Below, one piece after another: positions 17,674 through 25,673 of a stretch of DNA of 59,850 bases (its first letter is position 1; each line of letters begins with the position of its first letter). Below the pieces are notes generated by a model. That model was not told the origin of the DNA. It did no database searches and was given only the letters and a program-made list of their open reading frames with translations. A program made the translations under genes and the position numbers. This DNA is from Streptosporangiaceae bacterium (GTDB lineage: Bacteria; Actinomycetota; Actinomycetes; Streptosporangiales; Streptosporangiaceae), in the NCBI GenBank assembly GCA_030041275.1, contig JASHOE010000288.1, forward strand, positions 1 to 59,850, in the 5' to 3' direction.

Positions 17674-17973
17674 GTGACGGTGTCAACGCAGACGAAGGCT
17701 TTCGAGGCAGCGGGCGAATTGCTCAGAGTTCTGGCGGCACCCGTTCGGCTGGCGATCGTGATGGAACTGGCCGAACAGCCCAGGTTCGTCCACGAACTCG
17801 TGGAGCGCCTGGGGCTCAGCCAGCCACTGGTCTCCCAGCACCTGCGCGTGCTGCGGGGCGCCCGGCTGGTCGGGGTAGAACGGCAGGGACGCGAGGCGGC
17901 GTACTCGCTCACCGATCAGCATGTGGCGCACATCGTCGCCGACGCCGTCCAGCACAGCAGGGAGCAGCAGTGA
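17674..17973 (+). CDS. ArsR/SmtB-family metalloregulator
   Basis: A 99-residue winged-helix repressor. The region LLRVLAAPVRLAIVMELAEQ is the family start. The recognition helix region is LSQPLVSQHLRVLRGARLV, and the C-terminal helix carries QHVAHIVADAVQHSREQQ. His/Asp residues there resemble the alpha-5 zinc-sensing site (D-x-H...H) of SmtB/CzrA. I chose the GTG at 17674; a GTG two codons later is equally possible, while the longer frame back to 17578 overlaps the divergent gene. It probably controls the locus together with the Fur-type regulator. The stop overlaps the next gene by 4 nt. Confidence 0.9.
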   Translation: MTVSTQTKAFEAAGELLRVLAAPVRLAIVMELAEQPRFVHELVERLGLSQPLVSQHLRVLRGARLVGVERQGREAAYSLTDQHVAHIVADAVQHSREQQ

Positions 17974-18275
17974 CAGCGCCAGACCACGACACCCACGCCG
18001 GTCACGGCCACGACGAGCACGAGCACGGGCCAGACTGCGGCCACGCCAGCGTGGCGCGTGCGGGGCACGTCGACTATGTACACGAGGGCCACGCCCACAC
18101 GCCGCACGCGGGGCACTATGACGAGCACCCGCTGCCGCACCTGGCGCACCCCGAGCACGAACATGAGCACGGGCCAGACTGCGGGCACCTGGCCGTGCCG
18201 CACGATCACCACGTCGACTATGTGCACGAAGGACACCGGCACGCCGCCGACGGCGATCACTACGACGAGCACTGA
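17970..18275 (+). CDS. His-rich putative zinc-binding protein
   Basis: A 101-residue protein of very biased composition, with about a quarter histidine plus many Asp, Glu and Gly. It is two copies of one module, roughly residues 12-52 and 58-101. Each reads HEHGPDCGH, a spacer, HVDYVHEGHxH and GHYDEH. There is no signal peptide or membrane span, so it is probably a cytosolic zinc buffer or metallochaperone. Similar proteins are often mislabelled zinc transporter permeases in actinomycete annotation. The GTG start overlaps the ArsR stop by 4 nt, so the two are co-translated; the longer frame from 17658 is a shadow of arsR. Confidence 0.85.
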   Translation: MTAPDHDTHAGHGHDEHEHGPDCGHASVARAGHVDYVHEGHAHTPHAGHYDEHPLPHLAHPEHEHEHGPDCGHLAVPHDHHVDYVHEGHRHAADGDHYDEH

Positions 18276-18309
18276 GGCAAGTTGCGCACTGGAAGTCAGG
18301 GACGTGCCA

Positions 18310-18759
18310 ATGTCAGCCGATGAACTGACCGACGATCTGCACGGCGTTGCCGAGCGACGGCTGCGCCGGATCGACCAGCGCTACACCAGCGGGCGACGGG
18401 CCATCGTCGAGTTGCTGGTCAGCACTGGCCATCCGGTCAGCATCGGCGACATCGCCGAGCGCCTGCCAGACCTGCCGCGAAGCTCCGCGTACCGGCACCT
18501 CACCGACCTGCAGGCCGCGGGCCTGATCCGCCGGGTGGCCGCGAGCGATGAGTTCACCCGCTTCGAGCTCGCCGAGGATCTCACCGAGCATCATCATCAC
18601 CTGCTGTGCGTCGGCTGCGGCAAGGTCACCGATGTCACGCCCCCGGTGGGCTTCGAGCATCAGGTAGCCGACGCGGTCAGCGACCTGGCCCATGCGGAAG
18701 GCTTCCAGCCCCAGAGTCACCGGCTCGATGTGCTCGGCCTCTGCGCAGAGTGCCAGTAG
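18310..18759 (+). CDS. Fur-family regulator, Zur-like
   Basis: A 149-residue Fur-superfamily repressor. The N-terminal winged helix holds RRAIVELLVSTGHPVSIGDIAERL and the recognition helix LPRSSAYRHLTDLQAAGLI. The dimerisation domain has the metal-site cluster EHHHHLLCVGCGKV and a second Cys pair in LCAECQ; together the CxxC pairs form the structural zinc site. The Zur rather than Fur assignment is inferred from the neighbouring importer and His-rich gene. The ATG at 18310 follows AGGGACGTGCCA. It is 34 nt downstream of the His-rich gene and probably in one operon with it. Confidence 0.9.
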   Translation: MSADELTDDLHGVAERRLRRIDQRYTSGRRAIVELLVSTGHPVSIGDIAERLPDLPRSSAYRHLTDLQAAGLIRRVAASDEFTRFELAEDLTEHHHHLLCVGCGKVTDVTPPVGFEHQVADAVSDLAHAEGFQPQSHRLDVLGLCAECQ

Positions 18760-18787
18760 CTGCGGGCTAGCCCGCGGCGACTGGCAC
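18750..18787 (+). terminator. hairpin terminator overlapping the end of the Fur-type gene
   Basis: GTGCCAGT (18750-18757) pairs with ACTGGCAC (18780-18787), and the interior continues as GCTGCGGG/CCCGCGGC. This gives a nearly uninterrupted stem of about 17 bp around a CTAG turn. The stop codon lies inside it. There is no U-tract, as is common in actinomycetes. Confidence 0.65.
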
Positions 18788-18993
18788 AGGGTCAGCGGCC
18801 GCCGGCGCATGACCCCCAAAGGACACCCCGCTCTTGTCCAAGGCTCGGGTCGCGCCTGCGACCGCTGACTTGGTTGATTGACGCCGAGTCCGAGCCACCG
18901 GTTGACACGGCATTCGTGCTGCTTGGCGTGCTGAGCTGCCGCTGTCGGGCCCGCTCTGCGCTGGGCGACCCCGAGCAGGGCGGCCAGCACGAC
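18788..18993. other. intergenic, nothing recognised
   Basis: This is the convergent gap between the Fur-type regulator and the PH-like membrane protein. No gene or further repeat is seen. Confidence 0.4.
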
Positions 18994-19452
18994 TTAGCAC
19001 GGCCGGCTGCCTGCGCAGGCAAGCGCCTGCCAGATCTCCAGTAGCCCTTCCTTTCTCGTGATCGCGAGCTGGACATCGCGACCGCCAGCCTGCCCGGAGA
19101 TGACTATCCAGTCGCAGTCAGCCCGGCGGTACGGCAGCTGGCTGAACGAAATCAGCGTGTCGCGACCGCTGAATACGTACTCGCGAAGCGCTTGGGGCGC
19201 GGAGATGACAAAGGAGTCAGCGCCGACGACCAGCCGCTTCGGTCCCCGCAAGCCGATCCAGTAGCCGCGGGTACCCCCGAATCCGCCGGTGCCGAGTTTG
19301 CTGACCAGGTCCAGGGTTGTCGCGAGGCGCACGTGCGCGTCTATCTCGTCGCGCAGCGGAGCGTTCCTGGCACGCTCCAGCCGGTGTCGCCGCGTGATCA
19401 GGAACATCCCGCCGATGATGACGAGCGCCGACAGAACAGGAATGAGGTCCAA
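18994..19452 (-). CDS. single-pass membrane protein of unknown function
   Basis: A 152-residue protein with one N-terminal membrane helix (MDLIPVLSALVIIGGMFLI) followed by positive RRHRLERAR, predicting N-out/C-in topology. The remaining 120 residues look like a compact beta-rich domain (GYWIGLRGPKRLVVGADSFVISA, then LISFSQLPYRRADCDWIVISG), reminiscent of a membrane-anchored PH-like domain. I cannot confirm that fold by eye. It ends with a Cys pair (ALACAGSRPC). It is on the same strand as the next upstream gene, 64 nt apart. Confidence 0.7.
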   Translation of the reverse strand: MDLIPVLSALVIIGGMFLITRRHRLERARNAPLRDEIDAHVRLATTLDLVSKLGTGGFGGTRGYWIGLRGPKRLVVGADSFVISAPQALREYVFSGRDTLISFSQLPYRRADCDWIVISGQAGGRDVQLAITRKEGLLEIWQALACAGSRPC

Positions 19453-19516
19453 GGGAAGACTCCGACTTTCAGCGAAGCTCGCCGAACCCGCGCCGACGCA
19501 TGGCTGCAGAGCCGAC

Positions 19517-19804
19517 TTACACGACGCCGGCCTCGCGGCGCATGAAGTAGCACATCATCGTGTCGCCGGCGATCGCACCTTCGACGGTGCGCACCAGCTC
19601 GTTGATCGCGGGCGTGCACGCGCTTTTCTCACCCTGACCGGAAACAAGCCACCCGTCGGCGCCTAGCACGTTGGCAGATCGCATGAGGCCGTGACAGCCG
19701 TCCAGCATCCGCGGCTTGCCTGACTTGTCGACGACGACGCAGACGGCGGGAGCCGGCCCGACTGTGTGCACCACGTAGATATAGCCGTACTCCCAGGCAA
19801 TCAT
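19517..19804 (-). CDS. small protein with DUF4177-like pattern
   Basis: A 95-residue protein. MIAWEYGYIYVVHT at the start and a later NVLGADGWLVSG resemble the WEY...LGxxGWELV pattern of DUF4177-type proteins, here with a longer C-terminal helix (INELVRTVEGAIAGDTMMCYFMRRE). It has no signal peptide. The function is unknown and the family link is tentative. It probably shares a transcript with the membrane protein downstream. Confidence 0.65.
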   Translation of the reverse strand: MIAWEYGYIYVVHTVGPAPAVCVVVDKSGKPRMLDGCHGLMRSANVLGADGWLVSGQGEKSACTPAINELVRTVEGAIAGDTMMCYFMRREAGVV

Positions 19805-19842
19805 TCGTCAGGCTCCTCGCTGCCATCTCATACGCTGCATTG

Positions 19843-19878
19843 CGCCCGCCGGAGGACCAAACCTGCAAGGCGGGCGCA
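19843..19878. terminator. 9-bp GC hairpin, possible terminator
   Basis: GCGCCCGCC (19843-19851) and GGCGGGCGC (19870-19878) form a perfect stem with an 18-nt loop. It lies about 125 nt past the stop of the leftward GH25 gene and 39 nt upstream of the DUF4177-like gene. It may end the former transcript or shape the leader of the latter. Confidence 0.4.
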
Positions 19879-20001
19879 TCCCTAAGCATCGCTGCCGAAA
19901 CGGCTGATGGCTAGCAACGCCGGATGGCCCGCCCGCAAAGACGTGCCGCGCCCGAGCCCGTCGGCACGCTCTCTCACCAGCGAGCTAGCAAGCAGACGTG
20001 T

Positions 20002-22035
20002 TCACTCGAGGGCAGCCGCGGCGGCGCCGTTGATGACGCTGCCGCCGAGACTGGCCCAGCTGGTGGCCACAGTGCGCTGCCAGACGGCGTCGCCGCTGCC
20101 TTCCGCGAAGAACTCAAGCTGCCCGCTAGCAGCGGCGATGCCCGGTCCGCCGATCATCGACCCGCCCAGCGAGGCCGCGGCCGTCCACCCGCTGCCGCTG
20201 CTGGTCGCATACCACAGCGCGTGGTTGGTGCCCTGGCAGGCGAACACCGTCACACCGGTAGCGGCCTGCACCGCGGCGGCCGGAGAGCCGACGCACACCC
20301 ACGGCGACTCGGCGAACCCGGTGCTCTCGGTCCGGGTGTAGATGTGCCCGCCGGCCCCCGGGGCGAAGAACGTGGTCGTCCCGCCGACCGGCGCCACCGC
20401 CGGCCCGCCGGTCAGCGTCCCGCCCAGGTCCTTCCACCCGCCGCTGAACGCCGGCAGCCCGGACGCCGCAAGGGTGGCGGTGTCGTCATACAGCGCCTTG
20501 TTAGTGCCCTCGCACGCCACCGTCAGCGTGCTGACCCCGCTGGCAGTGGTGATGACCGCCGCGGGGCTGCCCAGGCACGAGGCCACCGGGGTGATCTCCT
20601 GCCAGCCCGCGGTCAGCGACCGGATATACAGATGCTTGTCGGTGCCGGTCGCCACGAACAACGGCGACACCGGGCTGGTGCCGTTCGCGTTCGGAGCCGC
20701 GGCCACCGCCGGCGGACCGGCGATCGCCCCGCCCTCCGAATGCCAGCCCGCAGACAGCTGCGGCGCCTGCACAAACATCGCGCCATCGGAGCCCTCCACC
20801 CCCGCAGCGAGCGGCAGCGAGGTCACGTCCCAGGTGAACGACACGGTCGCCTGCAGCACAGTGGAGGGGCTCGCCGTCACGGTCACCTGGTAGGTACCGG
20901 TGGTAGTGGGCGTGCCAGTGATCAGCCCGGCGGAGCTCATCGTCAGGCCCGATGGCAATCCGGTCGCGGCGTACGTCACCTGCTGGTGGGCCAGCGCGTT
21001 GAGCGTCTCAATTTGCAGCGCCGCAGCCGTGTTGACCGGGCTCTGCTCCATCTGCGGACCGCCGCTGAAGTAGTCGAGATCGACAGGACCGCTGATCCCG
21101 CTCACGGTGCCGCTGCTGGTGTACTGCCACATGGTCCAGTTGCTCCACCCGGACGGCAGCGTGCCCGGGCTGCCCGACGAGTACGCGGGCACCCAGAGCA
21201 CGTCGCCTCCGAAAGCGGTGCTGCCCCCGGCACAGGTATCCCACCAGGCGGGCGGCGTATAGATGATCGGCGCCGCGCCGGTGAGTCTCGTGGCCTCAGC
21301 CATAAAGCTGGAAACCCAGCTCACCATCTGCGCGGGCGAGAGCCCGTAGCACTCGTTCCCGTCGTCGGGGTAGGGGTTGTACTCAATGTCCAGCATGAGC
21401 GGCAGGTAGTGACCGCCGACGTGGTAGTTCCCCGCGTTCTGCACGGCGTAGTCGGCCTCTTGCACAGCGGTGCCGTTCTTGGGATTGGGATTGGCGAACT
21501 GGTAGGCCGCCACGTACATCCCCGCCGCGATCGCATCCGCGGCGTCGCTGGCGTAATAAGGGTTGGTGTAGTAATTTCCCTCGGTTGCCTTGATCGCGGC
21601 GAACTGGTATCCGGCTGCCGCGACATCGGCCCAGTTGATCGTCGCTCCGCTGGGGTGCTGTCCGGACGACACGTCGATCCCGTTCAGTGGCGTCGTTGCG
21701 GTGCTGGCGGTCGCCTGCTGCATCGCGGTCGACGCGTGTGCCGCTGCGGCGGGACGCGTCTCGCCCGTTCCGCTGAGCGGGCCAGAGAGCTGCTCGGTGA
21801 GCTCGGGCGAGTGCCCCTCCGCGGGGTTCGCCCCGGTCGCCGGCGATGCCGGCGGCGCGGAAGCGGTCGCGGCACTGGCGAGCGTTGCCGAAGCGAAGCC
21901 ACCGGCCGAGGACAGGCAGCAGGCAGCCAGCACCCCCACCGCGAGCGCGGTGCCGGTCGTGAAGCCGATCCGAACCCTGCTTACTCGGTCATCGCCACGG
22001 GCACGCCGACGAGGCCCTCTGGGCACTGTGGTCAC
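20002..22035 (-). CDS. secreted GH25 lysozyme-like protein with propeller-like tail
   Basis: A 677-residue exported protein. A signal peptide (residues about 20-55) and an Ala/Pro/Thr linker precede a GH25 muramidase domain (about 115-335). That domain has its first acidic residue in GIDVSSGQ (Asp121) and the catalytic DIE at 216-218 (LMLDIEYNPY), followed by IIYTPPAWWDTC and MWQYTSSGTV. A bacterial Ig-like domain of the TYAATGLPSGLTM...GTPTTTGTY type spans about 350-410. The last 265 residues are repeated GW-H...GGxxxGPPAVAA...LFVATGTDKHLYIRS units, probably a beta-propeller lectin. It likely cuts peptidoglycan outside the cell. A GTG start three codons inside is an alternative. Confidence 0.88.
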   Translation of the reverse strand: MTTVPRGPRRRARGDDRVSRVRIGFTTGTALAVGVLAACCLSSAGGFASATLASAATASAPPASPATGANPAEGHSPELTEQLSGPLSGTGETRPAAAAHASTAMQQATASTATTPLNGIDVSSGQHPSGATINWADVAAAGYQFAAIKATEGNYYTNPYYASDAADAIAAGMYVAAYQFANPNPKNGTAVQEADYAVQNAGNYHVGGHYLPLMLDIEYNPYPDDGNECYGLSPAQMVSWVSSFMAEATRLTGAAPIIYTPPAWWDTCAGGSTAFGGDVLWVPAYSSGSPGTLPSGWSNWTMWQYTSSGTVSGISGPVDLDYFSGGPQMEQSPVNTAAALQIETLNALAHQQVTYAATGLPSGLTMSSAGLITGTPTTTGTYQVTVTASPSTVLQATVSFTWDVTSLPLAAGVEGSDGAMFVQAPQLSAGWHSEGGAIAGPPAVAAAPNANGTSPVSPLFVATGTDKHLYIRSLTAGWQEITPVASCLGSPAAVITTASGVSTLTVACEGTNKALYDDTATLAASGLPAFSGGWKDLGGTLTGGPAVAPVGGTTTFFAPGAGGHIYTRTESTGFAESPWVCVGSPAAAVQAATGVTVFACQGTNHALWYATSSGSGWTAAASLGGSMIGGPGIAAASGQLEFFAEGSGDAVWQRTVATSWASLGGSVINGAAAAALE

Positions 22036-22255
22036 TCTCCTCTGGCGGTGGCAGGCTCGCTGCCGGCACCAACCATCCCCGAACTCAGCAGAGCGACCTT
22101 ACCGACAAATGACCATGCCTCCACCTCGAATTGGCAAACACGAAAAAGTTTCGCAGTTCGGGGCATGGGCGCCGACGCCGTTACTGACATCGGCGCCGAT
22201 CATCGACCTGCCAGCGACCTGAGCCTGACGCAGATCGAAGACGGGCGATGACGCA
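22036..22255. other. upstream region of the GH25 gene
   Basis: A 220-nt non-coding stretch containing the GH25 promoter on the minus strand and AGAGGAGA as the ribosome binding site. It includes a locally AT-richer patch at about 22130-22155. No gene is seen. Confidence 0.4.
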
Positions 22256-22297
22256 AGGCCGGGGCCCGGACGGCCGCCGCCGTCCGAGCCCCGGCTT
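22256..22297 (-). terminator. long GC-rich terminator hairpin
   Basis: GCCGGGGC, one mismatched base, CGGACGGC, loop CGCC, then GCCGTCCG, the opposing mismatch, GCCCCGGC. This is a stem of about 17 bp with one mismatch, 25 nt beyond the stop of the leftward secreted protein. Confidence 0.75.
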
Positions 22298-22321
22298 GCT
22301 GTTCTCGCGTTTCTCCCTGAG

Positions 22322-24787
22322 TTAGTTGAGCGCTGCTGCGCCGACGCCGCCGATGACCACTCCGCCGAAACTCGTGAAGCTCGTGGCGAGAGTGCGCTCG
22401 TAGACGGCGCTGGCTGCGCCTTCGACGAGGAAGTACGGCACCCGGCTCGTCAGGGCCAGGGCCGGGCCAGCAGTCAGCACGCCGCCCAGCGACACAGCAG
22501 ACGACCAGCCGATGCCGCCGTTTACCGCGTACCACAGCGCGTGGTCGGTGCCCTCGCAGGCGAAGATCGTGCTCGTACTCGCCGCTTCGGCTGCCGCCGC
22601 CGGCGAGCCGATGCACGCCCACGACTGCTCGGTGAACCCGGCCGCCACGGTGCGGGTGTAGATGTGGCCGTTGTCGCCGCGAACGAAGAACGTCGTCACG
22701 CCGCCGACCTGGGCCACCGCCGGCGCTGCCGTCAGCCCTCCGCCCAGGTACTTCCAGCTGCCACTAAAGGTCGGCAGCCCCGAGCCGGTTACGGTCGCGG
22801 TGTTGTAGTACAGGGCCTTGTTGGTGCCCTCGCACGCGACCGTCAGCGTGCTGACCCCGGCACTGGTGCTGATCATCGCGCCGGGGCCACCCAGGCACGA
22901 CGCGACCGGGGTAATTTCCTGCCAGCTCGAGGATGTCGACCGGATGTACAGGTGCTCGTTTGTTCCCGTGGCGATGAACAACGGTGCCGCCGGGCTGGTG
23001 CCGTACGCGGTGGTCGCTGCGGCAACCGCCGGCGGCGCGACGACCGCCCCGCCGAGCGAGTGCCAGCCGGCGCCGAACTGCGGCGCCTGCGCGTACGGGA
23101 CTCCGCCCTTGCCCTCGGCTGCAATAGCAATGTCGGGCGCCGGCGGCGCGGTCAGGCTGAGCATCGCGGTCGCGGTGCCCCAGTCCCCTTCGTTCGCGTC
23201 GGACGGCGCGTACTCGCCTGTCGCCCACACGGTGCCCGGCTCCGAAGGGTCGGCGGCAACGTCTGAGTAGTCGCCCCACCGGGCTGTGAAGCCGCCCAGG
23301 GTGCCATCGTAGGAGGTCTTACCAGCTGCGACCGTGACCGGTGCGCTGAAGGTTCCCAGCGACGACGATGACGAGACGACTGCGTAGGCTCCCGGGTCCA
23401 GCGTGGGCGAGGACGCGGTGTAGCTGACGTACAGGTTCCCGGCACTGTCGAGGCCGACCGCAGGGTAGTACTCGTCGAGGCCGTTCTGGGACAGATCGGT
23501 GTCCAGAGCCAGCGTCGGAGTTGTTCCGCTAGCCGGCGCGTTGACCTCGTCGATCCGCATGCAGTCGCGGACAGTCGAGTCGCCGCTCGGCGTACACCCG
23601 TCAGTGAGACTCGTCCAGAGCACACCGTTCTGCCATACAGCCGTCAGCATGCGGTCGTCGATTTCCTGGTCGTCGGTCGCACCAGAAGGCTGCCGCGGCT
23701 CTGGCGGCGCGGTGGTGGCTGCGACTGGCAATTGGGTCTCGGTGAACGTCACATCGCTCGCGTCCGGGGTGCCGGTGATCGCGTAGACGCCCAGTGCGGG
23801 TGTCGTCTGGCCGCCGCCCAAGTTCGCGTTGTCGGCGTTGTTGAGCGCCATCCAGCACGTGGTCGTCGAGGACAGTGACTGCGCAGGCACGAACCGGAAC
23901 TCGCCGGTCGAGGTGAAGAGGAACTCATCGGTCGATGCGAGTGCGGTGCCGGCGGTGAGGACGGACTTCTGCAGCACCAATGCTTGCGCGCCGGCGAAGG
24001 TGGCGCCCTCGGCTGTGTACTCGTTCCAGGCCACGACGACCTTGTCGTTGCAGACGCCGGTCATCGGCTGGTCAGTCAGCACGCCCGAGGTGGAGCTTGC
24101 GATCGTGTAGACGGTCCAGTTCCCGAATGGGTTGGACGTCTGCGACACCGCGAGATAGGTCTGGGTGTCCGTGCCTGCGGAGTTCAGCGACCAGCCGCTC
24201 ATGAGAAACACGCCGGCCTGCGTGTCGTACAGGACCCGCGGGTCGGTGAAGCTCTGCCCAGACGGAACGCCGAAGAACAGGTTGAGGTCGGCAATTCCGA
24301 GCTCCGAGCCGGTCTTGGACCACACCGTGGTGCTGTCGTTAATGGCCTCCACGAGCACGCCAGGACCGGCCGCGAGTTGCGTGTCCGGCGGCTGCACAGC
24401 CTGGTCATCGCCGAGTTGTGAGATCTGGCTGTCGAGGCTCGTCACCGGGAAGTCGTCCCACGTCTGGCCGGCGCTCGCCGCTTGGGCGGCGTTCGTGCTC
24501 CCGGCGAGAGCAGTCAGCCCGCTGTGCCTGCCGCCGGAGGCGACGGCCGCGGCGCGGTTCGCCGCAACGGCGCTGGGGTTGAAGTAACGCGCTGATGTCT
24601 GCAACGACGGATGAGCCGTCGCGGTCTCTCGGCTGACCGCGCGAAGATTCACGACTCTCGGAGCCGATACCCCGCCGAGCATGGGCTGCGACGTCGAGGC
24701 CTGAGCGACCCCCGCCGCCGTAGGAACTATCGCAATGCCAAGTGCGAGGGCCGCTGACCCCACGCACACCCTGCCGAACCGCTTCAC
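22322..24787 (-). CDS. large secreted protein with same propeller-like tail
   Basis: An 821-residue exported protein. I start it at the GTG at 24787, behind GGAGG; the signal peptide VKRFGRVCVGSAALALGIAI... ends in VAQAS. Residues about 115-550 form a domain with GDDQAVQPPDTQLAAGPG, PSGQSFTDPRVLYD, repeated aromatic blocks and RWGDYSDVAADPSEPGTVW. This is sialidase/propeller-like, but I do not recognise a catalytic family. The last 265 residues closely match the tail of the neighbouring GH25 protein, including shared segments such as LTVACEGTNKALY and HLYIRS. It may be a surface carbohydrate-binding or degrading protein. Confidence 0.85.
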   Translation of the reverse strand: MKRFGRVCVGSAALALGIAIVPTAAGVAQASTSQPMLGGVSAPRVVNLRAVSRETATAHPSLQTSARYFNPSAVAANRAAAVASGGRHSGLTALAGSTNAAQAASAGQTWDDFPVTSLDSQISQLGDDQAVQPPDTQLAAGPGVLVEAINDSTTVWSKTGSELGIADLNLFFGVPSGQSFTDPRVLYDTQAGVFLMSGWSLNSAGTDTQTYLAVSQTSNPFGNWTVYTIASSTSGVLTDQPMTGVCNDKVVVAWNEYTAEGATFAGAQALVLQKSVLTAGTALASTDEFLFTSTGEFRFVPAQSLSSTTTCWMALNNADNANLGGGQTTPALGVYAITGTPDASDVTFTETQLPVAATTAPPEPRQPSGATDDQEIDDRMLTAVWQNGVLWTSLTDGCTPSGDSTVRDCMRIDEVNAPASGTTPTLALDTDLSQNGLDEYYPAVGLDSAGNLYVSYTASSPTLDPGAYAVVSSSSSLGTFSAPVTVAAGKTSYDGTLGGFTARWGDYSDVAADPSEPGTVWATGEYAPSDANEGDWGTATAMLSLTAPPAPDIAIAAEGKGGVPYAQAPQFGAGWHSLGGAVVAPPAVAAATTAYGTSPAAPLFIATGTNEHLYIRSTSSSWQEITPVASCLGGPGAMISTSAGVSTLTVACEGTNKALYYNTATVTGSGLPTFSGSWKYLGGGLTAAPAVAQVGGVTTFFVRGDNGHIYTRTVAAGFTEQSWACIGSPAAAAEAASTSTIFACEGTDHALWYAVNGGIGWSSAVSLGGVLTAGPALALTSRVPYFLVEGAASAVYERTLATSFTSFGGVVIGGVGAAALN

Positions 24788-24905
24788 GGCGGCCTCCTTG
24801 ACTGAGCTGCGGCGACGGCGCGCCCCGCGCACGCCAACATGCGCCGATGACTGGGGAATGCATGAGCCCAGGCGATAGCAGAGTGCCGCAAGATCGCGGC
24901 AGCTA

Positions 24906-25286
24906 TCAAGAGATGACTTGAGAAATCTCTATTAGTTCTGAGATCGAACGATTACCCGGATCGTCCAAACCCGCTGAGCAAGGCTGCACCGGGAATGCTG
25001 ATGCAGGCAGGGTGCATCGCTGGCAGCAAGCAGGACTGCCGGGGGACAGCTCAACCGTCAGTCGCTGGCCCACCACAACCGCGACGGTCGCCCCGGTGCT
25101 GGCCGCCGTCACGACACTTCCAGCAGGCGTGACCGGACTACTGATAGGGAACGGGGTTGCCGGCGATCGGTGTATCGGGTTGCCAGCGGTCGCTTGTGTC
25201 GCGGGCGACCCTGCGTGGTTCGCGTTACCGCCGCATCCAGCGAGCACCAGCACAAGGCCTGCCGCGGCCACCAGCCTTCGTCGCAT
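24906..25286 (-). CDS. short lipoprotein, possibly degenerate
   Basis: A 126-residue frame beginning MRRRLVAAAGLVLVLAGCGG, a textbook lipobox, then a Pro/Ser/Thr linker and GATVAVVVGQRLTVELSPGS. The last phrase resembles the first strands of chagasin-like (I42) or similar beta-sandwich lipoproteins. The sequence after it (a Cys-rich ACCQRCTLPAS and a short unlike tail) does not continue the fold, which suggests a frameshift or truncation. A longer frame starts at 25370, but the ATG at 25286 gives the normal signal peptide. Confidence 0.6.
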   Translation of the reverse strand: MRRRLVAAAGLVLVLAGCGGNANHAGSPATQATAGNPIHRSPATPFPISSPVTPAGSVVTAASTGATVAVVVGQRLTVELSPGSPACCQRCTLPASAFPVQPCSAGLDDPGNRSISELIEISQVIS

Positions 25287-25402
25287 CACACTGTCCGTTC
25301 CAGTCACAGCGCACCGACCTTCGTTGGACGCTGCCGCCAGCCGACCGGTTCCGGCTGCGCTGCTTATCATCAGGGCGACCAGCGTCGCGTAGGGTCGATG
25401 TC

Positions 25403-25624
25403 ATGTGCCGAAGCATCAAGACGCTCCGTCAGCCGTACACCGAGCAGGTCACAGACTCAGACGTGCGCGCTGCCGCGCTGCAGTACGTGCGGAAGATCAG
25501 CGGCTTTCGGGCCCCGGCCAGCCACAACGCCGCGGCGTTCGAGCACGCGGTTGCCACCATCGCCGCCGCGACGCAGGAGTTGCTTGACCAGCTCGAGGTG
25601 CGCGGACAGCGCGCTGCATCCTGA
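25403..25624 (+). CDS. DUF2277 family protein
   Basis: A 73-residue protein with the family signature MCRSIKTLRQ at the start, then VRAAALQYVRKISGF and a helical FEHAVATIAAATQELLDQLEV. This is a small all-helical cytosolic protein with a conserved N-terminal Cys. The function is unknown. I selected the ATG at 25403 because the family begins with MCR; two longer overlapping frames are not credible. It is convergent with the serine hydrolase gene. Confidence 0.88.
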   Translation: MCRSIKTLRQPYTEQVTDSDVRAAALQYVRKISGFRAPASHNAAAFEHAVATIAAATQELLDQLEVRGQRAAS

Positions 25625-25673
25625 GCAGCGCCAGGCCGACTGACTGGAGCGCCAAGGTCATCGAGCGCATCCG

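Noticed and set aside
19924..22251. 775-codon open frame on the plus strand
   Set aside because: It lies antisense to the GH25 gene. Its Arg/Gly/His-rich composition is the usual shadow of a GC-rich gene and it shows no motif.
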